From: Monoplex corrugatus
Taxonomy: Eukaryota > Mollusca > Gastropoda > Littorinimorpha > Ranellidae
Direction: 5' to 3'
Assembly: GCA_030674185.1 (NCBI GenBank)
Contig: JAPXFY010000018.1
Span: 49,554,237-49,618,236, forward strand
DNA: 64,000 bases
Under the pieces are notes generated by a model, which worked only from the letters and a program-made list of their open reading frames with translations, ran no database searches and had not been told where the DNA came from. Of the stretch, positions 11,864 through 24,372 are shown piece after piece. Every line of letters starts with the position of its first letter. The first letter of the stretch is position 1. The translations under genes were made by a program, and so were the position numbers.

Positions 11864-12462
11864 ACAGGAGTTAGCCAAAACACATCACAATCGTGCTCAG
11901 TTTGTTCGATTCAAAAAAACAGGAGTTGGCCAAAACACATCACAGTAGTGCTCAGTTTGTTCGATTCAAAAAGACAGGAGTTAGCCAAAACACATCACAA
12001 TAGTGCTCATTTGTTCGATTCAAAAGACAGGAGTTAGCCAAAACACATCACAATAGTGCTCAGTTTGTTCGATTCAAAAACACAGGAGTTAGCCAAAACA
12101 CATCACAGTAGTGATCAGTTTGTTCGATTCAAAAAGACAGGAGTTAGCCAAAACACATCACAGTAGTGCTCAGTTTGTTCGATTCAAAAAGACAGGAGTT
12201 AATCAAAACACATCACAGTAGTGCTCAGTTTGTTCGATTCAAAATGACAGGAGTTAGCCAAAACACATCACAGTAGTGATCAGTTTGTTCGATTTAAAAA
12301 GACAGGAGTTAGCCAAAACACATCACAGTAGTGCTCAGTTTGTTCGATTCAAAAAGACAGGAGTTAGCCAAAACACATCACAGTAGTGATCAGTTTGTTC
12401 GATTTAAAAAGACAGGAGTTAGCCAAAACACATCACAGTAGTGCTCAGTTTGTTCGGTTCGA
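11864..12462. repeat. 55-bp minisatellite, about 11 copies
   Basis: Unit: agttagccaaaacacatcac, agtagtgctcagtttgttcg, attcaaaaagacagg. A gtgctcag/gtgatcag difference is shared between particular units, giving a two-unit pattern near 12230-12420. Confidence 0.95.
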
Positions 12463-12607
12463 AGGGGAAAAGCCATCAAACAAAAAGAGCCCGTCACTCA
12501 TAAACAGTTGTGGAGAGATTACAGAAGGGTACCTCTCTAAGGAAGCGGAGAAGACAGGAAGGGGAGGATGGCCAAGCCGTTCTGACAGCCCCTTTTCATA
12601 CAAAAAT

Positions 12608-12712
12608 CATCACACACACACTTACACACTGTGACTCACACACACACACACACACACACACACAACACACACACGCACGCACGCACGCACGCACGCACAG
12701 AGAGAGAGAGAG
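12608..12712. repeat. (CA)n, (CGCA)n and (GA)n compound microsatellite
   Basis: CA run, then five GCAC units, then GAGAGA. Confidence 0.95.
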
Positions 12713-12779
12713 TAATGTACCTCTCAAAATTACTGTGACCTTGAAGAAGCATCTGAGGGATAAGCTTTGACATGAAGTG

Positions 12780-13892
12780 ACGTGAAGTGAGGATAACGAT
12801 AGACTTGTCACATCAATGAACTAGAATGCAAAGATTGTCAGAAGTACCTGAGAAAAATCTGTTCTCAAGCCTTCCTCAGAAAGTGTTCATTTTAGGCTTT
12901 CATTTTTAAGGTCCCTGTAAACTTGTCCTTGGTGTCTTCATTTCCAAACTTAAGCATTCGTAACTTCTTAATGGTCCACACCTTTGACTCAAATTTTGTA
13001 AAGATCTATTCAAAATCTGTTGAAAAAAGTCTTGCTAACAAACTTTGTTACAGAAACGTACCTCACGGCTCAATATGACTCAGTCTCCCTTGTTGAAAAA
13101 CGGAAGAAAAAGACAAAGAGAGATTTAGAGAGGTAGATCTATCACCACACACTTTACCACCTCATTGACAACCCGTCAGTACCAACCGTACTTTGAGCGT
13201 AACTTGCATGGCTCCTGACTAATTTCCACAGCTGTTGCTGGCATTGTTTAACTATTCACTGAGACCCTTTTGGGGGTGCCAGAGACAAGATTATTGCAGA
13301 AGACGAACGTTAGGAACAGGGTTTGATGACATATTGATCGGTAGCGGGCACGGTGAAACATACTGAAAAATATATAGTGTGTTACTAGCGAATGGTGCGA
13401 AGACGAAGCAAAACACACGGAGACGAAACAGCTATAAATCAGAAGGGATGGTGGTGGTGATGGTTGAAGAAAAGAATATACAGGAAACACTCAAGTTCAG
13501 AACTGTGGACTAATAAGAAAACGAGGAAAGAGACCATTGTTCTATTGTTAGTTTTGTATTTCTGTGGAAGGAGGTAATTGACTGTTTACGTATCTCTTAC
13601 GTTGTAAATATAATTACATACATGTGCACACCCCCACGCATGCAGGTACGTACACTTAACACGCACACACAAAACACACGCATATGCAGACACGTGTTTG
13701 TGTCTGTGTGTATGCACATAATACTTTTACACATGATTATATGCACATAAACGTACATATATAAAAAGGTATTCATCATCGTGCAGCCATCCGTTCTTTG
13801 ACAAGGTTATGAATAATTCAGCCACTTGGTGCACCGGAGGGTGGGTATTTGTGCATATTTGCTTATGGTTATATAGTAGGTGGCCTCTGTCT
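12780..13892. other. No gene seen
   Basis: Unique-looking sequence; short CA-rich patches near 13620-13690 only. Confidence 0.5.
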
Positions 13893-13920
13893 GTCTGTCT
13901 ATCTCTCTCTCTCCTCTGTC

Positions 13921-13960
<40 letters not shown>

Positions 13961-14110
13961 AGTCTCTCTGTCTCTGTCTGTCTGTCTCTCTCTCTCCCCT
14001 CCCTCCCTCCTGTCAGCCTGTTTGTCCTTCTCCCTTCCTCTCCATGTCCATTTCTCTCCATCCCTCCTTGTCTCCACTCTTCCATCACTCTCCCTCTCTC
14101 TCTATCCCAT
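13893..14110. repeat. (CT)n pyrimidine tract
   Basis: Long CT/CTGT/CCCT tract on the + strand. Confidence 0.94.
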
Positions 14111-14512
14111 TGTCCTCCTTCTCTGTCTTTTCCCCCTCCTCCCGTCTCATTTATCTATCTCGTGCAACTTCTCACACTTTCACTGTAACAGTGTAATGTT
14201 AAGATAATAATTATGTGGTTTATTCAGGTAACGTTTATCTTGTGCACACTCCATGGTAGTCCGCTGGGTAGATATACAGTACCATACACTTACACTTGTG
14301 TGATCCGTGTGTCTTGATTTCTTGATTGATGGAAGGGGAGGAGGGTGCACAGAAGAAGAGAATTCTCATGTGTGTTATTGATAGTTGTGTCTCTCTTTAT
14401 CATCTTGTTTCTGGTTTTGTTTTTGTCTGCGTGTCAGTCTGTTTCGCACATAAACATGCTTAGACACGGACTCATTTATTTCATGATGTGTACAGTTTTG
14501 TTGTGTGTAAGT

Positions 14513-14566
<54 letters not shown>

Positions 14567-14583
14567 GTTGTGTGTGTGTTGTT
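14513..14583. repeat. (TG)n microsatellite
   Basis: TG run with TTG breaks at the end. Confidence 0.95.
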
Positions 14584-14621
14584 GTGATGTTTTGTGGCCA
14601 GTCTTCGCAGTGTAGTTCGAT

Positions 14622-15050
14622 TTCGTTACCATTCCACATTATGCTTAAGGTTTGTTGTTATTGTTGTTTGGTGGTGGTTGGTGTTTTATTTTGTTTGTTT
14701 ACTGTTGTGGGCACAGATTTCTTTCGCACGTGTTTTAGATTACAGATTTCTTCGTTACTTACCATTCCACATTCCACCTGCTCTAAGGGTTTGGTTGTTA
14801 TTTTGTTGTTGGTGGTGGTGGTGGTGGTGGTTGTTGTGTTGTTGTTGCTGTTGTTGTTGTTGTTATTTTAACTTTGTTTCTGTTGGGCACAGATTTCTTT
14901 CGCACTTGTTTTAGATTACAGATTTCTTTGTTACTTACCATTCCACATTCCACCTGCTCTAAGGGTTTGGTTGTTATTTTGTTTTGTTGGTGTGGTTGTG
15001 TTGTTGTTGTTGGTTGTTGTTGTTGGTTTTGTTGGGGTTTTTGATTTTTT
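14622..15050. repeat. ~174-bp tandem repeat carrying GTT-rich tracts, 2.5 copies
   Basis: gatttctttcgcac...ttagattacagatttctt..ttacttaccattccacattccacctgctctaaggg occurs from 14717 and again from 14891 (period 174). A partial copy (taccattccacatta.gcttaaggtttg) starts near 14627. Each copy ends in a TTG/TGG-rich low-complexity tract. Confidence 0.9.
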
Positions 15051-15202
15051 GTTGTTTTGTTTCCCCGCATCACCACTCCCTTATTCCGACCACCATGTGG
15101 ATAGGCTGAGAAGGGAAAAGCATGAACCAAATTCCATCAGCTTGTCTCAGTTCCATGCATCATGATATTGACCAGATGTTGATCTACCTCCGTGTGTTAC
15201 AG

Positions 15203-15342
15203 GTATTGATGACGGGGACGACCTGGACCCGGACCTGTTGGCAGGTATCTACGAGCGAATCAAGCAGCAGGAATTCCGTGCAGGTGTTGACCAGGTCACT
15301 CAGGTCATGAAGGTGGAACAGACCATTGTGGGCAAGAAACCG
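15203..15342 (+). CDS. IQSEC: IQSEC exon: Sec7 C-terminal helix and Sec7-PH linker
   Basis: Encodes IDDGDDLDPDLLAGIYERIK and on to VEQTIVGKKP. The acceptor is TGTTACAG at 15195-15202 and the donor is GTAAGG at 15343. The exon opens with two bases of a split Gly codon, so a further Sec7 exon must lie upstream; it was not found. It ends in phase 0. A long (TG)n tract begins only about 12 bases after the donor. Confidence 0.93.
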
Positions 15343-15637
15343 GTAAGGGAATATGTTGTGTGTGTGTGTGTGTGTGTGGTGTGTGTCGTGTGTCTGTGTC
15401 TGTGTGTGCATGATGTGTGTATTGTGTGTGTTTTGTGTGTATGTGTGGTGTGGCATGTGTGTGTTGTGGTGCATGCATATGTTGTGTTGGTGTGCAATTA
15501 TGTTGTGTGTGTGCGCATGTGCGTGCATGCATACGTGGGTGCGTGTGTGTGTGTACATGTGTGTGTGTGTGTTTGTGTGTGTGTGTTTCAAATTGATGTG
15601 GTGTAACTGCACCCACTTGAAGAAGTGTGGCAAAGTT

Positions 15638-15704
<67 letters not shown>

Positions 15705-16202
15705 ATGGCATCAGGACTTGAGCAGCAGCATGTTGGGGCTTCTGATGTACAGACTGTAGGAGTGGTTTTTAGTGACCTGTTGTCTACCGTTGTATGCTGG
15801 GAACGGTGTGACACTTTTTCCTACACAACACGATTGTTGTGTACAAATAATACGCACAGTGTCATTCTCATCTGCACTATTTTACTGTCTTGAAAACCAG
15901 TCTATGCTTTATTGTATACATGAGACCATCTTAAATTCGAAATTGAAATTCAGAGCAGAAGGCTCAAGTTCATGATGCTCATTGATTGATGGTCATAAGT
16001 TATGTAGATCATTGACACATGAATGAATGTCATCAGACAGCACAAAAACAACAATGTGGTCTGGGACCAAAAAATTTCTTTTAATGGTTCAGGTCATAGA
16101 ATTGACTTTGTTTTTAAGCTAGCGTTTGTGATCAAGATACGTATTTCGCCCAGTCAAACATTCAAAGGAAACCAAAGAAGTTGGATGATTTTGTATGTGC
16201 AG
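15343..16202 (+). other. IQSEC intron with two large TG tracts
   Basis: TG-rich sequence at about 15355-15590 and a purer (TG)n at 15641-15704. The rest is non-repetitive, with no coding content seen. Confidence 0.85.
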
Positions 16203-16328
16203 CAACTGGCGCTATCTCATCGACGCCTTGTGTGCTACTGTCGACTGTATGAGGTTCATGACCCCAACAAAAAGGAAAAAATTGGTCTCCATCAACGAGA
16301 GGTCTTCCTCTTCAATGATCTGTTGCTG
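16203..16328 (+). CDS. IQSEC: IQSEC exon: first half of PH domain
   Basis: 42 codons, phase 0 to 0: [17 protein letters not shown] (first PH strands) to [13 protein letters not shown] (a signature of the IQSEC PH domain). Acceptor TATGTGCAG ends at 16202; donor GTGAGT at 16329. The HRRLVC..RL.EV and REVFLFND words are shared with vertebrate IQSEC proteins. Confidence 0.95.
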
Positions 16329-17073
16329 GTGAGTGTCTGTGATTCTCTGTATGTGTTTCTTTGTAGCCTGCAGAACTGTCCTGATAGTAAGTGAAGAATT
16401 TTATAGTGTGTTTTACTCATCATAAGCTCCCTTTCTGCACAGTTTTGAACACTTTTGAGGAAGTTGTGTTTCTTTTTCATTTCTACCACATGTATTTTTT
16501 CAACCCATTTGAAGGAAACTGTATACTTTTCCCCCTGTCTTTCTACTCCCCCTCCCCCCACCTCCTTATGGTTGTTAAAGACTTCTGATCGCCAGCTTAC
16601 ATGCAAACGTGTATGTGTAAGAGTCCATGTGGGCATGCATTTGTCTTCCCTAGATCTTTTTTTTTTCTTTTTTTTTTTTTTTTCTCCTTAGTTGTGTCAG
16701 TGTTCAAAGAATTCATTTCTCCCCCCCCCCCCCCCCCCCCCAGTTTTGTCAGTGTTCGAAGGATTTATTGCTTTCCATCTCCACCCCACCCCCAGTTTCT
16801 TCCATTGTTTGAAGGATTTATTGTTTTCCACATTTGTGTCAGTGTTTGAAGAATTCATGTCTCTTTTTTTCCCCAACTTGTGTCAGTGATTCAAAATTTC
16901 ATTTCTCTCCTCCCCACTTCCATTTATGTCAGTGTTTGAAGAGTTTGTTTCTTTTCTTTTTCTTTAATTCATCTTTTGTGTCAGTGTTTGAATAATTCAT
17001 TTGTAACACTGTAACACATTTGCTTGTTTGAATAATTCATTTGTAACACTGTGATATATTTGCTTTTGTGCAG
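16329..17073 (+). other. IQSEC intron with degenerate GTGTCAGTGTTTGAAGAATTCA repeat
   Basis: From about 16690 to 17050 the phrase gtcagtgtttgaagaattca recurs with drift roughly every 50-65 bases, separated by poly-C and poly-T runs (C run 16722-16741). Confidence 0.8.
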
Positions 17074-17173
17074 GTGACGAAGATCTTCAGCAAAAAGAAA
17101 ACAGGCATCACATACAACTTTAAAACTTCCCTGTCTCTCTGTGGCATGCAAGTCTACCTCTTTGAAACACCAC
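17074..17173 (+). CDS. IQSEC: IQSEC exon: middle of PH domain
   Basis: Encodes VTKIFSKKKTGITYNFKTSL to CGMQVYLFETP, ending with the first base of a His codon completed in the next exon. The GMQ.YLFE word matches the family. Acceptor TTTTGTGCAG ends at 17073. The donor is GTCAGT, weaker than consensus, but the phase and the joined word ETPHYQYG support it. Confidence 0.92.
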
Positions 17174-17269
17174 GTCAGTATTTACGTATTGTTGTTTACT
17201 GCCACCCCCCCCCCCCCCACCCCCTCTTTTCTCTCTGCTTTTGTGTGTATGTACTTATACAATGTATGC

Positions 17270-17310
<41 letters not shown>

Positions 17311-17321
17311 TGTTTGTTTGT

Positions 17322-17372
<51 letters not shown>

Positions 17373-17401
17373 TGAGTGTTTGTGAGTGTGTGTGTGTGTG
17401 T

Positions 17402-17433
<32 letters not shown>

Positions 17434-17518
17434 TGTTGTGTGTGTGAGATGTTTGTGGGTGTGTGTGCGTGGGTGTGTGTTTGAGTGAGTGAGTGTATGT
17501 GTGAGAGAGAGAGAGAAA

Positions 17519-17579
<61 letters not shown>

Positions 17580-18330
17580 ATAGCATGGACTCATCCAAAG
17601 GGACAAAAAAAAATACTGTCCTTGAATGATGGCTTTTTTTGTGTGTCCATATTCAGTTTTAATTCTGTCTGAATGTCTCTCTTTTGTTATCCTTTCTGCT
17701 AGAACACATCTGTTTGCGTAACAATTTTCTTGTTTTACATTCACCTGGTTGGAAGTTTCATAAAGTCGCATATATCCTTGATTTTGTTTATTCGTCGAAC
17801 TGATATTCTAGTATGCAGCATGTGTAATTGTTTTTGTTATTTCTTCTGTGTTCAACTCATTGCATTGACAATTTTGATACTGGAAGGAAAAGACAAGCTC
17901 TAAAGAAAGAGATCTTAATTAGAAAATTAGCAAACAGACAATTGGTAGGAGGGAATCAACAATGAACTTCATGTATATAGATCTTGGAAATGGAGTTTTT
18001 TTTTATTTAGATGTCTCTGCATATGCAGGAAATTGAAGTCTGTAGCACAGCATGTCAAGATCTGACAGTTGAAAAGTTGAACTCAGTTAATAGACCCATT
18101 ACCATTGATATACATGGAGGGGGAATGTGACACGATGCAGTGTCATTTGGGCATATTGTACATATTGCTGCCTGTCAACAGATTTTATCAATGTTGTTTA
18201 TTGGTTTAACTGTGATTACGAAATATACACAAGCTGACCAGTGATAGAATTACATATAGTGTAGAATTATATATAGTCTGTATATCTTTGGTCGGTGATG
18301 CCATGCAGCTTTTATGTGTTATAATGACAG
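17174..18330 (+). other. IQSEC intron with compound (TG)n/(GA)n microsatellite
   Basis: A C run (17205-17218) is followed by alternating TG and GA blocks at about 17266-17577. The remaining ~750 bases show nothing recognisable. Confidence 0.85.
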
Positions 18331-18452
18331 ATTACCAGTATGGTGTACAGCTGACAAACAACCTGGACCGCAAACCTCTCATCACATTCAACGCTCGCAA
18401 CGACCATGACCGACAGAAGTTTGTGGAGGATTTAAAGGAATCTATATTGGAG
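18331..18452 (+). CDS. IQSEC: IQSEC exon: end of PH domain
   Basis: Two bases complete His, then YQYGVQLTNNL, LITFNARNDHDRQKFVEDLK and ESILE. The ITFNAR.DHDR.KFVEDL segment is characteristic of the final PH strand and C-terminal helix of the invertebrate family members. Acceptor AATGACAG ends at 18330; donor GTATAC at 18453. Confidence 0.94.
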
Positions 18453-18998
18453 GTATACTCAGACGTTTTACTCAGCTTTGCAGCTCATCTCATCTTGGCG
18501 GTGTATTTATTTTGAACGTAATTATGAAGTTATTGTGGGTGATGTTAATCTTAAATCACAGGTGAAACATGTATCCAGTACAGTGATGGTGATGATGAAG
18601 TGTTTAGACCAAAGAGGTTGGAGCAGCAGAGAATCCAGGCATGAAATAGTGTGAAACCTGGTTTCAAGAAAATTATGGCAAGGCAAAGAGCAAGCTCTGC
18701 TGAAGGATGACAACCAGAAAGAGATATGAGGAAGGAAATAGGGAGGCTTATGAAAGAGGATTTCAGCATTGTGTGTTACTTAAATGTGATTATTTTGGAT
18801 AAGTTTTTTGTTGAGAAAAATGATCAGCCAGTTTGGTCAAAAGTGGGAAAGGAGTATCTCTCATTTAATTCACAGTCATTTTTTCAGTGATTCCTGATCA
18901 TGAAACGAAAATTTGAACAAAAGTCCTGAATGTTGTTGTGAGTATTCTCCCAAAACTACAGTACAAATGGTGGCAATAAGTGATGATGATTTGTGCAG
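18453..18998 (+). other. IQSEC intron, nothing notable
   Basis: 546 bases with no repeat, RNA gene or coding content recognised. Confidence 0.8.
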
Positions 18999-19215
18999 AC
19001 GAATGGCATGGAACAGCTGAGGATCGAGGAAGAGATGCACCGTCATGGCACATCCCACAACACCCTGGACAAGCACTATGCCAACGATGACTCGCGCGTG
19101 CACATGTACGAGCTGGCTAAGCCCCTGGAGCCCTGTAGCAACCGCTTGTCTGCCCCTGAGTGTGGCCTGAAGAAATCCTCTCTGTCCAACTCTCTCACTG
19201 ATCTGTGTGCCACAG
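18999..19215 (+). CDS. IQSEC: IQSEC exon: post-PH helix and linker
   Basis: 72 codons plus one base: GMEQLRIEEEMHRHGTSHNT (the charged helix that follows PH in the family), a variable stretch with HMYELAKPLEP, and SSLSNSLTDLCATG. Acceptor TTTGTGCAG ends at 18998; donor GTACGC at 19216. An open frame continues past the donor, so intron retention would add only a few residues before a stop near 19289. Confidence 0.9.
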
Positions 19216-19290
19216 GTACGCATGCTGCCTGCCTCCTAATACGCATTCTTCTTTCTCTCACCTGCCACACCTCTATCCTGCTTACCTGAA

Positions 19291-19370
19291 TTAATCCTTT
19301 CACTCCCTCACCCTATCCACCAGCTTCTTACAGGAAACTTGTGAATACGATGAGGGAGTGAAAAGGTTAA
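19291..19370. mobile_element. 80-bp TTAA-bounded palindromic MITE (copy C, inner type only)
   Basis: Begins TTAATCCTTTCACTCCCTCA and ends TGAGGGAGTGAAAAGGTTAA, an almost perfect inverted pair. It matches the inner element of the nested copies at 10486-10544 and 23972-24051. Confidence 0.85.
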
Positions 19371-21121
19371 CCAGATTTTTTTTACATGATTATTTTAGAG
19401 TTTAGATCTGACCTAGCCATAAATGTAAGCCCTGTGATGCAGAATGATGGATGGCTGCTATTTATGTGTCCTTGCTCTTGCTTTTTCTTAGTTGATAGAT
19501 ATGGATGGCATAGATAGAGAGAGCAAGGTTTGAGTAAGTTGGGGAAGTAAACAAGGGCACTGGTAGACAGGTACACCACAGTATTGGCATGGCTTTTAGT
19601 CATTTTAAGCATGACAGACTTTTGCTGAACAACAGACATAGACAAATGAGAGAGTTAGTGTAGTCTGGTGTGGCAGTTCATTTTTGTTTTTGTCCACCTA
19701 CTTGTGAAGGCTGTATCTGGTTGGTAATAGGGGTAGACAGATTTAGTTAGTAGACAGATTTAGTTAATCATGGAGGTATATTGGATTAGTGATACCTTTT
19801 TTTCATTTCTGTTGAACATAGTTAATTTTTTAAACTGTGCTTTTAAGATGGTTTTAAAGCAATACTATAATAAGCAAACAGGCAGCCTGATTGAATTAAA
19901 ATGTGTCCCACTGAAAATTCCTATCACACTTGACACCATTGTCTGTGTAAATTGTCAACACAAGTACAAACCCAGTGGTGCATTGTCTACTTTCCCAGTG
20001 AGTCACTTCACTCAGTATATTTAAAAATAGAATTGTTTTCTGGCAGTCCAAGCTAGAAAAGTGGTTTACACTGTATAGCACACATCTGCACAAGCCTGAA
20101 TTGTTAATGTAAGGGTTAGTGTTGTTCTTTGTTTTTTTATTTGTTACAGTTGAATGAGTGCAGCAATTTGTAGAATCTTTATGAAAGTGGAGGGGGAGGG
20201 GTTGTCAAGGAGCTATAGTTTTTTGTTTGGTTGATTTTTTTTAAATCACAATCTCTTCAGGGAGGATGAGCCTTGCTAGAAATGTTTGAAACATGAGTGG
20301 CATACTGCAAGATCTTCAGTGTATTTTTGTTCATACTTTATAAAATGTGATTTCACAAATGATGATGTGTGTTAGTGGGAATGCACATGACAAGCCGTGT
20401 ATTAGTTAGAGACAGTATTGAGATGGCAGTATTGAAAAGATCTGTTAGGTCATTCAGATGTAGCTGCAGTTTGAATGTAGTGGTACCTTGCTTTGTTATG
20501 GTACATGTGGGATGCTCATAGTCTTTTTGCAGCACTATTTTGCCTTAAATACATTGTTCATTCACATGTCATGATATTTTGAGGTTTTGTTCCAGTCATT
20601 GGATCAGCAGACAGTAGTAACATGTATTTTTTTCATGTGTTGAAAACACACATCCATGGTGTTGATTTCATCTGGTAGTTGTGGTGAATCACTTTTGAGT
20701 GTACAGTGCTTTTTCTTCCGTGTCTTCCACTAATGTTTTTGTGGTGCCTAGTGAAATGTATCTGGTCAGAGACATACGTATGTAAACGAGAAACTCACTG
20801 TTGATTTGCATTGTCTCCTGTCTGCATAGTCAAAACTTGTGATGTAGCTTTGAACAGAAGTTGTATTCCACAGTTGGTCTAAGCTGGGTGTCTTCGCACT
20901 CTGAAAACAGAACTGACAGTAACTGTGTTTCTATCAGCCCTTGTTTCACTTACTATCAAACTCACCATGCCTGAGTCAGCATGAGCCCAACCACAGTGTT
21001 CAATTTGGCTGTGAGAAGATGCTTGCAGAGTGTTTTCTTTTGATTAACTGTAAATGGCATCTTGATGAAGCTTTTACCTGAAGATTTTTGTGATAGATGA
21101 AGGCATACATATAATATAATC

Positions 21122-21210
21122 GTGTGTGTGTGTGTGTGGTGTGCGCACGCGTGCGTGTGTGTATGTGTGTGTCAGAGAGAGAGAGAGAGTGAGAGAGAGA
21201 GAGTGTGTGT
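21122..21210. repeat. (TG)n/(GA)n compound microsatellite
   Basis: TG run, short CGCG stretch, TG, then GA blocks. Confidence 0.93.
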
Positions 21211-23109
21211 AAATGTGTAACTGAACATAACTTCTATAACTTATTACTTATATGAAATCAAACAAAGATGCTTTGATCAGCCATTCATACTAAAAGGTTA
21301 TACGAGTCATTTTCATTCACACTGGCTTTCATTTGGACAGCTCAGTTTGTGGGGTGTAGCAGTTGGACAGTTTGAGAATTTCCCTGAGAACATCCTTTTC
21401 AAACATTGGCTTTGCTGCAAAATTCTGGTATTCTTTTGAAGTCAGATATGCAAAACCATTCTTTCTTTCTCTGTTCAGGTCCAGATCAGAAACATCATTC
21501 TTTGTTTTTCTTTTTTTTTTTCTAAGCATCAAGCGCTTGTTTTAACAAAAGATCAAGCTTGGTTATGCTGCAAGCAGAGCTTGTGATGCATGACAGTCTT
21601 TTGATGACTTTTAACTGCTTCATGCTTTGTAACTTAGATTTAGACCTACTCCACTATATTACAGTGTGCAACAGTGTGTCAGGGCAAGTGAAGACTATGC
21701 AGCAGGAGGACAACCAACTTTTGAGAGTTTCACATCTGTGTCTCTGTTGTGGCTTATTGTAACTGTCAGCACAATGTGACTAGGTGTGCAGTGTATTTTT
21801 CCAACATTCTTGTTGTCACTGAACATTTTGTCTCCCAGCTGTGCAAATTGTGAAAACAGACCTTCACTGTTCAGTGTTTAGCTTTTATTTGCTGTGGCCT
21901 TTTTTGTGTTTTGTTTTTTTGGGTGTTTTTTGGTGGGTTTGTGGGGGTTTTGTTTATAATACCTTTAAGCATTTTATGACCTACTAATCACTGGATTTTA
22001 ATGTACAGTTTTGTTATAAGAGATTTTACAAAAGTGACTGACAAATTTATATGAATAATAGGAACAGATTCAGATCAGACACAAGCAAGAGAAGAGAGAG
22101 GTATGTGGTTTCTTGGCTATTTTGGGGTCAGTTCTAAAAAGGATTTCCTAAAAAAAAAAAAAAAAATTCTTTGTTGAGTTGTGAAAAATCGAATCTAAAC
22201 TTTGAATACTCAAGGCTACTGTGTGGATATAAATCTAAACTAGTGAAAATATTATCACGTATATATATTTGTCTTTTGTTTGTTTGACGATGATATTTAT
22301 GACATTTAGGTCATGTGTCATATCAGTACAACTGTGAAAGGTTCATTGGGCATGAGTTGCTTCATAAACAGGCAATACAAAAATAGTATTTGATAATATG
22401 AAGATATGTGGAAATGAATATGGCTTGACATTCTAGGCTTTTTTTTTCTCAATGGAATGATTATATACTTTTTGGTCCCCATAGCTAATATATTTTTTTT
22501 TTGGTGAAGTTTTCATCTTCTGAACTATAAAGTATGTCAGTGTTTGTGGTGTGATTTGTACATTCTTCCCTTGGTGTGATTTGATGTTGTGTGGTATGTA
22601 TTAAGTGATACACTTTAAAAATAACTATATACCATAATGTATTTTACCTTTCAGTTTTATCGCAGTCTCTTCTAGGCTCCTTTTACTTTTGGTTTTTTTT
22701 TGTTTGTTTTTTGTTTTTTTGCTAAAGTTCTTTTATAGGTAGTCTGTAATTCAGTAGCAAGATTTTTTATCGATATAGGATTCATTTTTGGATGCTGGTA
22801 AAAAAAAAGTGATACAGATCTGTGTTAATAATATTGAAATTGACAAAAAATATATACTGAACCACTATCAAGAAAAATCTCATTTTTAATGTCATTTTTA
22901 TTTTTGTTTACATTTTTGATTTAAGGTTGTGAACTAGAAAAAGAAAAGGTTTATATGATTTTGATAATTATGTGAAGGAAAATAAGCAGCAACCTCTACT
23001 ATAGAACAGTTAAAGGGAGAGAATCAAAATTCATTTGGCAAGAGGTAGTTCAGTGTTTGAAATTGTTCATCAGTATTTACTGAACTCCTCCCCATGCTTT
23101 TTTTTTTCA

Positions 23110-23161
23110 AACACACACACACACACACGCACACACACACACACACACACGCACACATGCA

Positions 23162-23244
<83 letters not shown>

Positions 23245-23310
23245 CAACACACACACTCACTCATATATATACACAGAGAGAGAGACAGACAGACAGACAG
23301 AGAGAGATGG
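23110..23310. repeat. (CA)n with (CGCA)n core and (GACA)n tail
   Basis: CA runs with a block of GCAC units near 23158-23180 and GACAGACAGACAG near 23283-23300. Confidence 0.96.
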
Positions 23311-23803
23311 ATAAATAAACAGACTGATTGGTTTAGACATTTGCCATCCCATGAACAGATTGATTCTTGTCATTGTTAAGCTACATAGTTACAATTTTTG
23401 CCCGAAATTTTTGCTTTGACTGAAAAGATCATCGCTTACATAAATGAAGATGATTGAGAACAGACAAGTTGCTCATTTTTGATAGTCTTGTATTGAAGCG
23501 CTGTACTTTGGTAATCTTGCTTATTTTGTGAAGTAAGAGAAGAAATTGGCCTAGTTTGGTATGTTCAGGTTTGACAGTATAGCATGCCTCAGAGCATACT
23601 GTAAAGCTTTAGTTTAACAAATTCATTTTGTTAATTTACTATATTATGTCATGGAAAAATATCTTTGTTTTATTCTTTGTCTTTGTATAGTTGGTAGTAA
23701 AGTATTGTTTGAGGTTGAAATAACATGTATACGTTATTGTTTGAGGTAATAATGTCTATATTTGCTTGTAGAGAAGATTGATGTAAGAGGACTTTTGTTT
23801 CAG

Positions 23804-23853
23804 CTCCCGGCATGAGAAGAGGTAACAGTGGCATTTCCCTAGACAGTGGAGTG
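23804..23853 (+). CDS. IQSEC: IQSEC exon: short 50-bp exon
   Basis: Completes a split Ala codon, then PGMRRGNSGISLDSGV, phase 0 at the end. Acceptor TTTGTTTCAG ends at 23803; donor GTCAGT at 23854. At 50 bases, with a GTCAGT donor, it is a candidate for regulated skipping, but skipping would shift the frame of the last exon. Confidence 0.85.
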
Positions 23854-23928
23854 GTCAGTATGACTTTTGTTTTCTTGGTGTGGCTGTGTATGTGTGTTTT
23901 GCATTTATTTCGGTGCTCAGTCATTCTG

Positions 23929-24121
23929 TTAACCCCTCAACTCCTGCAGCCTGTTCACCAACTGCAAAAACTTAACCCATTGTCTCCCTCACCCTATTCA
24001 CCAGCTTCCTGCAGAAAGCTGGTGGATAGGGTGAGGGAGTCAAAGGGTCAAGTTTTTGCTTTGCTAGCATGGTTGACAATGCGGGATGCTGATGGACAGA
24101 ATGCGGGAATCAAAGGGTTAA
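23929..24121. mobile_element. Nested TTAA-bounded MITE (copy B)
   Basis: Outer ends TTAACCCCTCAACTCC and GCGGGAATCAAAGGGTTAA. The inner element is 23972-24051 (80 bp; its right TTAA has mutated to TCAA). The outer arms share ACTGCAAA.AC at left and GTTTTTGCTTTGCTAGCATG at right with copy A at 10443-10614. Confidence 0.85.
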
Positions 24122-24372
24122 TTTTTTAACAATAGGTTCGGGTCTGGAAGATCAGTCATTGACTTTATGAGTAAAACTCGGAATTTTAACCATGAAAAGG
24201 TGGTTATTGCAGATGTATTTCAAGTGCAGGTTGTGCATTCAGTGGTTCATTTCTGACAATTGCTGATGAAGACAGTGGAGATTAATTAAACAGAAAGCAT
24301 ACAACATTTCTTTGTGCATGATGAAACAAGGAAAATCTAGCAGTTCCCCCCCCCCCCCCCCATCACCCCCTA

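Larger units (their letters stand above)
19216..23803 (+). other. IQSEC intron, 4.6 kb
   Basis: Holds a MITE (19291-19370), a TG/GA microsatellite (21122-21210) and a long (CA)n (23110-23260). No coding exon recognised in the rest, although rapidly evolving or alternative exons cannot be excluded. Confidence 0.75.
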
